A stretch of DNA of 49,181 nt from Chrysochromulina tobinii (Eukaryota; Haptophyta; Prymnesiales; Chrysochromulinaceae), in NCBI GenBank assembly GCA_001275005.1, contig JWZX01003254.1, forward strand, positions 1 to 49,181, read 5' to 3'. Below, in pieces: positions 1 to 7,953 of the stretch (its first letter is position 1; every line of letters starts with the position of its first letter). The position numbers and the translations under genes are program-made. The notes beneath the pieces were generated by a model. The model saw only the letters and a list, made by a program, of their open reading frames with translations. It was not told where the DNA came from and did not search any database.

Positions 1-184
1 CACCAACCCCCCCCCCCCCCCGCAGAGGAGCCGCACGCCCTCTTTTCCGGAGAGATGCTCTGGCGCTTACCGCTTAGGCGCCGGCACGTGAGCATCAAAC
101 GTCCTTGTCGTCGGTGCGGAGCGTGCCCGAGGGAGTGAATGCTGTGGAGCGCGAGCACGCTGAGCGACGACTATGCGTGTGTCG

Positions 185-2014
185 TCAGTAGCAGAAGGAG
201 ATGCACGAGCAGAGGCCACACGATTGTGGACCCTCCATGATGAGCTCGAGCCACTGATGGTCGATCAAGGCCGCCACGATGCGCTCGTTGAGCTTGTCAT
301 ACCTGCCGTGCAATCGGTGGCAATCAGCCATGGTGTGGTCCATCGAAATCAGCCGCGCCGCCCGGACGGGCGCTCGCGGAGCTTGTCGTACATCTCGCGC
401 ATCCTCTGATCGTCGGCGCTCGGCGTGGGCGAGAAGACCCCGGTGCCTTTTCTCTTTTGCTCCACGAGGGAGGGCCCGATCGTGCACAATGAGATGAGAG
501 GCCGCCACAGGTTGAGGACGTAGTCGAGGCGGCAGCGCTCGATCGTGTAGTCCTTCACGCCCTCGGCCACGAGCGTTGTGTGGTAGTGCGTCACCATGGC
601 TTCCTCCTGCGCACGTCGGTCGGCTACTTGGAGCGAATTGACCACATAGAAGGCTACGTCGCACATCCCCTGCAAGCATCCCAGGGGGAGGAGAGATCAT
701 GGGAGGAGAGTGTGGAATAGAGGGTGGAGGGGAGGGGGAGGGGAGGGGGAAGGAGAGGGGTGAGGGGAGGGCGAGGGAGGGAGGGAGGTGAGCCTCACCT
801 GCGAGAACATCATGTTACCAAAGTCGACGAAGCAGACGCCGCCCGGGAAGCGCTCGTGGAAGAAGACGTTCTCGATGTGCGCATCGCCATGCGCCATGGT
901 GAGCGGCGGCTTGAAGAGCTGCTGGATGATGTACCGATGGCGGCGCCGGAGCTTGGGCATCCATTCGACTATGGGCGCGTACACGTCACCGTAGACTTTT
1001 CCGAGTGCTTGCATGCCTACCTTGGTGTTGTGCACAAACCCATTGAGCACAAGGCCTCCAAAATCTTGAGCGGGATGGAGTAGCCAGTCGAGGGGCGGTT
1101 TCTTTGGATGTCCCCACCAGCGCGCATGAAGGCGCGCCATGCCGGCGACCACCTACAGGCACGGCGCTCGCGGCCTAGGTTAGGGTTGGGATTCGGGTTC
1201 GGGGTTGGGATGGGACTTGGACTCAGGTTGGGACGATGCTTACTTGCAGGTTGCGCTCGGCGTCCGAGCAGCCGAGCGCGCGCGAGTAGCTCTCCGCCGG
1301 AAAGCAACTCTCGAGCAGCGTGCAAAACGTCGGCTTGCTGCGCGCCTTGTCGTAGAGGCACAGGTAGCACTCGGGCCGCACCTGCCGTGTGATGGGCCAC
1401 CATCGGAGCCAATCGGTGAGCACTCAGCAGACCACCGGGGCAGGCAGGGGCGGCACTCTGCACTCGGTTGAGCGCACAATTCCACTCGCTTTCATGCTGA
1501 AGTCGTTGTAAAAGTGACTCTCGGCCTTGAAGATGGCGCGCACCACGAAGCTTGGGAGCGGCGCCTTACCTGGCGGCGAGAACTTGGCGACCATGCTCGT
1601 CGGCGCGCTCGTCTCGCCATTGTATGTGATGCCGAGGAGAGCAATGACGCCCATCACGCCGCCGCTGAGCAGCCTATAGCTCACGTCGCTCACTTTGACG
1701 GTCTCAGAGAGCAGGCCGCGGTAGCGCAGCGCCGTGGTCAACCAGCCGGGCGTCACGTCCTCGGGTACGCGCGGGCAGCGAAAGGGCACTTTCGCACCGA
1801 GTTTGATGTAATTTGCTGGGTGCACGGTGGCCACGCCAGCGGCGAGGTCGGCCTCGCCTGCCTCATCGGCCCCCACCTTGACATCGGCCTCCTTTACCAA
1901 GCTTGGTAGAGGTTTCGTGCTCGTGGATGTCTCCAAATTCTCCGGCGTCGAAATGTCGGCGACGGCCTGCGGCGCACCGTCCACGACTTTCTTGCTGCTG
2001 AATAGCTCCATCAT
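185..2014 (-). CDS. CHK/EcKinase-like small-molecule phosphotransferase, five exons
   Basis: Predicted kinase of the protein-kinase-like fold (aminoglycoside phosphotransferase / choline kinase-like / ecdysteroid kinase-like group), probably phosphorylating a small hydroxylated substrate that cannot be named. Five exons join in frame: 2014-1478, 1381-1244, 1152-799, 669-392, 302-185, giving 474 residues. All four introns are GT-AG (donors GTGCGC, GTAAGC, GTGAGG, GTACGA). Visible motifs: candidate ATP-binding Lys144 in MVAKF, catalytic-loop MAHGDAHIENV with Asp315, and metal-binding VDFGN with Asp335. The start Met is followed by a low-complexity acidic N-terminus of about 65 residues. The total is a whole number of codons and the junction residues read naturally (FSQ-GMC, NLQ-VVAG, REM-YDKLNER), which supports the model. 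Introns 1, 2 and 4 show repeats across their ends. It is head-to-head with the TRIP4-AlkB gene. The exon 1 donor is the least certain boundary. Confidence 0.82.
713..798. repeat. Purine-rich low-complexity tract inside intron 3 of the kinase gene
   Basis: On the + strand the intron is almost pure G/A with many GGGGAGGG-type runs. On the coding strand this is a long CT tract. It could act as an extended polypyrimidine tract and could form G-quadruplex or triplex structures. It has no coding role. Confidence 0.8.
1165..1235. repeat. Degenerate telomere-like repeats in intron 2 of the kinase gene
   Basis: The + strand carries variants of TTAGGG/TTGGGA/TTCGGG in tandem (for example GGTTAGGGTTGGGATTCGGG). 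It fills most of the 91-bp intron between exons 2 and 3. The units are imperfect, so this is an old or non-telomerase array rather than a chromosome end. Confidence 0.7.
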
Positions 2015-2280
2015 GCAAAGGTCAATTGCAGGAGGTCCACGGTCGCACTTCAGGGGCCCACGCCCTTAGGAAAGAAAGGATTTAGGTTCGGGGCCGATTT
2101 CAAACTTTGCCCCTTTTGGACTCAAAACGGCGCCGCTAGTGCAACGGATGAAAGCGGGCAAATGGAGGGATGGGGCTAGTTTTTTCCCTCGAAGAAACGC
2201 CATCCATTTTCAAAGGCTCGCCAGTCCTCCCATTTTGCAAGCATTCACACACAGAAAGACTCTTTCCCGAGGTCGGCCAC

Positions 2281-5200
2281 ATGCAGGATGCCGTGATCGC
2301 AGCCAAACTCCGCGCAGCCCTCGGCTTCGACGACGTCGACGATTTGCTTGTCGCCATTCGTGCCATGCCGGTCGATAGTATCGGAGACTACATCTTGACG
2401 ATGCTCGGCGACACACCTGCAGCACGCGAGATTGCGTCGCTAATGGGGTCAAAGGTGCCAGATGCGACGCCGAGTGTTGCCACTGGCGGCGCGGCCGCGG
2501 CCGATTCGGCTTCCAAGGGCTTCTATCGGAAAGAAGATCTCGACGATGACCCGTACGCAGGACTGGGCGGTGGTGGCAAGAAAAAGGGCGGCCGTACGGG
2601 CGGCAGTATGGCATCGTCGTCGTCGACCGTCCCAGCAGCGTCCGCCATCGTGGGCGGTGCTCGCGTCTCGACGACGCCCGCCAAGCCCGCCAAGTCCAAG
2701 GCCAAGGCGGCCACAACGAGCGGTCTCGACGGTCTGCGCAGCGCCCTACGCCCCGGGCGGCACGCATGCTCTTGCAACGCCCGGAGGCACGCGCTGCTGT
2801 ACAACTGCCTCGCGTGCGGCAAGGTGATCTGCGAGCAGGAGGGCGAGGGCCCGTGCCTCTTCTGCGGTAGCGACCCGCACACCACCCTCGACACGGGCGC
2901 CACCGACGAGGCGGCCGTGGCCGCGGCCGCGCGCTTCAAGAACCGTCTTCTCGAATACGATCGGACGTCGGCGAAGCGCACGACCGTGATCGACGACCAG
3001 GAGGACTACTTTTCGCATGCGGCGGCGGACGCGTGGCTGTCGCAGGATGAGAAGGCGGCCGCGCAGGCCGCCCTCGACGCACGCGAGGACGCCAAGGCAG
3101 CCGCGCGCCGCGAGCAGCGCCTGACCTTCGACCTAGGCCGCCTGACCGTTTCCGACGCGCGCAAGGGCGGCTTGCTTGGCCAGTCGATGGAGCTCGAGGT
3201 CGAGAGGATGTGCGACGATGATGGCCCGTGCGCCGCGCCGGAGCGCTCACTCGGTCAGACTGTCACAGTGGCCCCGAGTGGCGGCGGCGGTGGCAGCGGA
3301 GGCGGGGGTGGTGGCGGGGGTGTCGGCGGCGGCGGAGGAGGAGGAGGAGGCGGCGGCGGCGGAGCGGCGGCGGTGCCCTTGCGTCCTCCCGTGCGAGCGG
3401 TCCAGTCGGCCAGCGGCACGGCCGGGGTGGCGGCCGGTGGCATCTCGACGACGCTCGGCGCCGTATCGGGCGGCGGCAAGCTCGCCAACCCATCTCTGGG
3501 TGCGAGCCGTCCCATCTTCAAGAGCTCTGCACAGCGCGGCGCCGAAGAGGACCAACTTGCCAAGGGTGGCAAGCTCGTCAAAGGGGGCCTGGGCGGGAAT
3601 GGCAAGGGGGATCGCGCTGGCGGCGCCGGCGCGGCGGCGGCGGCGGTGGGAGAGGAGGAGATGACCCAGGGCTTGCAGTACTCCGTGTGCCGGGTGCAGC
3701 ATGACAATCCATGGCTTGAAGCCATGCTCGCCGAGGTCGAACTAGGGCAGGTGCAGCCGCAGCCGGGCGGCGCTGCCGTCCGCGATGGAGACGGGTATCT
3801 CGAGCAGCTGGCCGAGCGAAGCCAGGACGAGAGGCGCCGTGCCGAGCTCAGCGGGGACAGCGCGGCAGCGGTTCCCACCGGCGCCGCCGGCAGCCCTGGC
3901 GCCACGGGCAAAGGCGACGCGGCAGAGGAGGCCGCTGCGGCCGCCGAGGCGGAGGTGGAAGCGCGCGGCTCGCCGATGTGCCTCTCGATGCACCAGCCAT
4001 GGGCCTCGCTCCTCGTGGCGGGCATCAAGCGCGTCGAAGGGCGCAGTTGGCCCACGGAGCACCGAGGCCGGCTGTGGATTGCGTCCACTGCAAAGGAGCC
4101 CTCTTCCTTGGAGGTGGCGCAGGTGCGATCTCCCTTGATTGCCCTTGGTTGCATTGATTGCCCTTGAGCCCTCTTCCGTGGAGGTGGCGCAGGTGGAACA
4201 GACGTACGCATCGCGCTTCTCGGCGGTGCATGCATCGTCGGGAGGCGCCCGATACGACGCGGTCATGGCGATGCAGCAGCAGGTGCACACGTTCCCAGCG
4301 TTCCCGACGAGCTACCCTACTTCGGCGCTGCTCGGCTGCGTCACCATCACCGACTGCCTCACCAACGAAGAGTACGTCACTCGGTTCCCCGATGCCGAGG
4401 AGAATGAGTCGGCCTACGTCTTCATCGCCACCCGACCTCGAACGCTCAGAGTGCCCCAGCGCATCTCCGGCCAGCACAAGATCTGGCAGCTCGACGCGAA
4501 GCTTGCGCTCGCGGCGGTGCAGGCACTCCGCCCGGTCAGTTCTACCTGGGACGCAAAGCCCACAGGCCCCTCCCAGCCCTCCCAGGCCTCCCAGGCCTCC
4601 CAGGCCTCCCAGGCCTCCCAGGCCGCCCCCTCGCCCGTGGCGAGAGGCGGTCCGCCCGGGCTGCGCGCGACGGCAGCGCCTTTCATGCCGCCGGGTTTGA
4701 GCACTACCTCGGCGACGGCGGCGGCACGGGCAGCCGCGGCAAAGGCCACGGACGCGCCCATCACAGCGCCAACGCGGCTCGACCTCTACGGTGGCGCTGT
4801 GATGGGCGACGCTCCGCACGCGACGCGGGCGCCGGCGCCCATCTCTCTGCAGGCCGACCGGCGCCAGCGGCTCCAGGTGCTGCAAGATGGGCTGGTTCTC
4901 CTCCGTGGCGCGCTCTCGCTCGACGTGCAGCAGGCGATCATCGACGAGATCCGCGAGCTCGGTTTGGGGCCGTCCGGCTTCTACACGCCGGAGACCCGAG
5001 GAGGCTCGATGCACCTTCAGATGATGTGCCTCGGCATGCATTGGGACCCGTTGACGAACCAATACTCCACGGTGCGCTCGAATGCGGATGGGCAGCCAGT
5101 GCCGCCGTTGCCGCCGGCGCTGTGGGAGCTCGTGTGCGCCGCGGCCGCGACCGCGAGCGAGGCGTGTCCCTCCATCCCCGACGTGATGCCCGGCGTGTGC

Positions 5201-5545
5201 CTGGCCAACTTCTACACGCACGGAGGGCGGCTCGGCATGCACCAGGACAAGTCCGAGTCCGCCGACTCGCTCAGGCGCGGCGTGCCCGTCGTCTCCGTCT
5301 CGCTGGGGGATGCATGCGAGTTTGGGTACGCGGCCGTGCGCCCCGAGGACACGGACGCGAGCCAGACAGCCCTCGGTGGCGCCGCCAAGGCACGCACGGT
5401 GCGCCTCGAGTCCGGCGACATACTCATCTTCGGCGGGCCTGCACGAATGCTCTTCCACAGCGTCCAAAAGATCTTCCCGAATCACCGTCCTAAGGGGCTC
5501 GTGCTCGCGCCCGGGCGGCTCAATCTGACCTTCCGCGAGCTCTAG
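2281..5545 (+). CDS. TRIP4: TRIP4/ASC-1-type coactivator fused to AlkB 2OG-Fe(II) dioxygenase
   Basis: Two exons, 2281-4122 and 4193-5545, encode about 1064 residues. An N-terminal helical segment is followed by a C2HC5-type zinc finger characteristic of ASC-1/TRIP4 (about residues 161-200, Cys pairs around NCLACG and PCLFCG). Next come a long Gly/Ala-rich linker, an ASCH domain (about 566-716, beginning LSMHQPWASLLVAGIKRVEG and closing with KIWQLD), a Ser-Gln-Ala repeat linker, and an AlkB domain (about 836-1064). AlkB iron ligands are visible as HQD (His964, Asp966) and His1036. The 2-oxoglutarate-binding Arg signature is RLNLTFR at the C-terminus. In humans TRIP4 belongs to the ASCC complex, which cooperates with ALKBH3 in alkylation repair; here both parts are on one chain. 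The start at 2281 (MQDAVIAAKLR) is chosen because the upstream in-frame stretch from 2170 looks like UTR. The single intron is only 70 bp and duplicates exon sequence. Confidence 0.87.
3280..3375 (+). repeat. GGC/GGA tract encoding polyglycine
   Basis: A run of GGN codons encodes an almost uninterrupted glycine stretch in the TRIP4-AlkB linker between the zinc finger and the ASCH domain. The opposite strand is open as a polyproline frame, which is a composition artefact. Confidence 0.85.
4096..4195 (+). repeat. 30-bp direct repeat flanking the TRIP4-AlkB intron
   Basis: Positions 4096-4125 and 4166-4195 match at 29 of 30 bases and are offset by 70 bp, which is exactly the length of the intron (4123-4192). 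Each copy ends in GGCGCAGGTG. In the first copy the CAG/GT is used as the donor side, and in the second as the acceptor side. This arrangement is what a tandem duplication of an exon segment containing AGGT would leave. Confidence 0.9.
4565..4626 (+). repeat. CCTCCCAGG minisatellite encoding Ser-Gln-Ala repeats
   Basis: A 9-bp unit is repeated about six times and encodes SQA/SQP units in the linker between the ASCH and AlkB parts. The reading frame is kept by the 9-bp period. Confidence 0.85.
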
Positions 5546-5944
5546 GGCGTGCGTTACCGATGGAGGTGGAAGGGTGCGGCGTGGACTTTTCCTTTCCGCC
5601 GACTGATTGTTGCCCCGGTCTATCGAGGCGACTGTCTCTCCCGCTCGCAAAACCACCGGCCGGGAACGCCACAGAGAGACGGCTGAGAGAGTCGTGCGGG
5701 GACGGCCCGTGCGTTGGTACGACGGACGATCAAACCGATGTTTTTAATTGTTAACGACCGGACACGCGCTCCCGAGGCCGTTCGCGACCGCGGACCGCGA
5801 CCGGCCCGGTCCCGGCACCCCGCGGCGATGGGGCCATGGGGGTGCCCGCGTCGGCGGCACGACGGAGACCCCGCTCACACCAGGCACACGTAACTATACC
5901 GGCACGGATACCACCGTTGGCCTTGCACATAGCGCTCACAGCGC
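5546..5944. other. Intergenic region between convergent genes
   Basis: This is the gap between the 3' ends of the TRIP4-AlkB and AspRS genes. It has only short overlapping frames and no domain or RNA signature that I can recognise. It presumably holds both 3' UTRs. Confidence 0.6.
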
Positions 5945-7828
5945 TCATGGGCTGCAGCGGTTGGGGTCGCGCGGGAACATTGACGCCTTGCGGACGTTGT
6001 CGAGGCCGAGGTAGAGAAAGACAAGCCGCTCGAGGCCGATGCCGCCGCCGCCATGCGGCGGCATGCCGTAGCGCATCGAGTCGATGTACGCCTGGAGCGA
6101 TTCGACAGAGGCGCCCTTGGCCTTGATGTTCTCGACGAGCATCTCCGGGTCGTGTATCCGCTGTGCGCCCGAGCAGATCTCCTCACCCCGGAGCAGTACG
6201 TCGTACGAGTTTGTATAGCGCGGGTCGTCGGCGCACGGCATGGTGTAAAAGGGGCGCACCCCTCTCGGGTAGCGGTCGACAAAGACGAGGTCCGTGCCGT
6301 ACTTGTCCGCCACCAGCTGCCCGAGAAGGCGCTCCTGCGCGGTGCTCAGGTCTTCGAAACCGGGCGCGCCTACCGGCTTCCCCTCGACGTCAAGGTAGGG
6401 CTGACCATTCGCATCCACGGCCTTCTCGAGCATCTCATTCGCCTCCTCCCAGTGGACGATGCACGGCTCGTTGGTCCAGCGCGGCACCGACGACGGGAAC
6501 TGCGCGCGGATGGCGGCCATCTCGGCCGCGTGGCGCGTTTCGAGCCCGTCGAAGATCGAGGTGAGCATTGCATGCAGCACGCCGATGACCTCGTTGTAAT
6601 GAAGGTTGATGGCTATCTCGATATCGAGGCCGACAAACTCGCACAGGTGGCGGCGCGTGTTCGACTTCTCAGCGCGGAAGACGGGCCCGATTTCGAACAC
6701 ACGCTCGAGGTCCGCCGCGATGGCCATCTGCTTGTACAACTGCGGCGACTGCGCGAGGCAGGCTGTGCGCCCGAAATAGTCCGTGGTGAAGACGCCCGAC
6801 CCTCCCTCGGATTCGCCCGCGATGATCTTGGGCGTGTGGATCTCGGTGAAGCCCTGCTTGAGCAACGCCTCGCGAAAGAGCGTGCACACGTGCGACTGCG
6901 CGCGCATGATCGCGTGCTGCGCCGGCACGCGAAGGTCGATCCAGCGAGAGTTGAGGCGCTGTTCCTGCCCGACGCGCACGAAGGGGCGTTCGCCTTTCTC
7001 GGACTCGACGATCTCGGCCTCAGAGCGGCCCGCGTCCAAGAGTTGGAAGGGCAGCTTGGGCAGCGACGCCGAGATGAGCACCGCCTCAATGATCTGGAGC
7101 TCGACGTTGGCTTGCGAGCAGCTGCGCACGTCCGCTTGCACGAGCTTGCCGCGGATGTCGAGCACCGACTCTTCGGTCAGAGCGCCGAGCGCCGAGATCA
7201 TCTCCTTGGACTGGCGAGGCGTCGCCTTGTCCTTGAAGAAGACCGCCTGCACCGTGTACTGCCCCGCCGCGCGCAGCACCAGGAAGCAGTTGCTCGCGCC
7301 AGCGCGCAGCCGAGAGACGCGCCCACGCACCCACACTTCCTGTCCGCTAGCTACGCCGTCCGGCGTGCCGAGCGAGCGGATGGGACAGTAGACGCGCTGC
7401 TGCTCCTCGGGCGTCGCCGAGCTCATGAGCACGCCCACGTCCCGGAACCCGTATGGCGCTGGTGGCTCCTCCTCCTCCTCCTCCGTTTCGCTCTGCTCAG
7501 CAGCCCCTGCCTCTTCCGCAGAAACCCTCTCCGCCGCCTTCTGCGCCTTCTTTTGCGCTGTGGCCGCGGCCTTGGCGAGCTTCTTGAGAGCATTCTTGCT
7601 CAGAGGCTGGCCATTCTCGTCCACGGGCACGCCGTCAACGACGGCCGTACCGGCCGGCGCCTCTGTGCACATCATCCTCGCGCCGAGCAGATGACGTTGG
7701 ACGTGCACCGCACCGCAAAGCGCGTTCCTTCGAAGCGGAAGGGATCGCGGCAGTGCATGGCCAGACAGTCGCAACGCCCGCGCGCTCACGCCGAGCATGG
7801 CGACCGTCGCGAGCCACGAAGTGCGCAT
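5945..7828 (-). CDS. DARS: Aspartyl-tRNA synthetase, eukaryotic/cytosolic type
   Basis: Class IIb aminoacyl-tRNA synthetase that charges tRNA-Asp. A single exon encodes about 627 residues from the ATG at 7828. The N-terminus (MRTSWLATVAMLGVSARA) is a hydrophobic presequence followed by an Arg-rich stretch, then a Lys/Ala-rich segment (SKNALKKLAKAAATAQKKAQ) typical of cytosolic AspRS extensions. An OB-fold anticodon domain begins near VWVRGRVSRLRAG. The catalytic core has motif 2 (FRAEKSNTRRHLCEF) and motif 3 (GGGGIGLERLVF) and ends in FPRDPNRCSP, the usual C-terminus of this family. The presequence suggests targeting to plastid or mitochondrion, or dual use through alternative starts (a further Met lies at MMCTEAP, just before the Lys/Ala-rich stretch). 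It is divergent from the HMG-box gene, with 125 bp between starts. Confidence 0.93.
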   Translation of the reverse strand: MRTSWLATVAMLGVSARALRLSGHALPRSLPLRRNALCGAVHVQRHLLGARMMCTEAPAGTAVVDGVPVDENGQPLSKNALKKLAKAAATAQKKAQKAAERVSAEEAGAAEQSETEEEEEEPPAPYGFRDVGVLMSSATPEEQQRVYCPIRSLGTPDGVASGQEVWVRGRVSRLRAGASNCFLVLRAAGQYTVQAVFFKDKATPRQSKEMISALGALTEESVLDIRGKLVQADVRSCSQANVELQIIEAVLISASLPKLPFQLLDAGRSEAEIVESEKGERPFVRVGQEQRLNSRWIDLRVPAQHAIMRAQSHVCTLFREALLKQGFTEIHTPKIIAGESEGGSGVFTTDYFGRTACLAQSPQLYKQMAIAADLERVFEIGPVFRAEKSNTRRHLCEFVGLDIEIAINLHYNEVIGVLHAMLTSIFDGLETRHAAEMAAIRAQFPSSVPRWTNEPCIVHWEEANEMLEKAVDANGQPYLDVEGKPVGAPGFEDLSTAQERLLGQLVADKYGTDLVFVDRYPRGVRPFYTMPCADDPRYTNSYDVLLRGEEICSGAQRIHDPEMLVENIKAKGASVESLQAYIDSMRYGMPPHGGGGIGLERLVFLYLGLDNVRKASMFPRDPNRCSP

Positions 7829-7953
7829 GCACAGGTCCTTCGAGAGCAAATCTCGTCGAAGTTTGTGTGAAAAATCAGCATCAATCTAGAAGCGGTGACC
7901 TCTCAAGTATGGCCTTCTTCGCATAGCAAATTACCAAATTAGGATACAGAAGA
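7829..7953. promoter_or_regulatory. Short bidirectional promoter region, AspRS/HMG
   Basis: Only 125 bp separates the two divergent start codons. The segment is locally AT-richer than the flanking coding DNA, including 7901-7950 (CAAATTACCAAATTAGG). No definite TATA box was identified. A shared promoter is inferred from the spacing. Confidence 0.5.

Noticed and set aside
1160-1240. Telomere-like repeats as a chromosome end
   Set aside because: They are degenerate, short, lie between well-defined splice sites and have genes on both sides.
2170-2280. Upstream in-frame ATG for TRIP4-AlkB
   Set aside because: It is possible, but the added residues look like translated UTR and family members begin near the helix that starts at 2281. 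Kept as an alternative only.
4025-5656. 543-codon minus-strand open frame opposite TRIP4-AlkB
   Set aside because: It has no recognisable domains, and the plus strand carries intact ASCH and AlkB motifs.
6053-7870. 605-codon plus-strand open frame opposite AspRS
   Set aside because: It is a composition shadow of the AspRS gene, rich in Arg/Leu/Val/Asp and without motifs.
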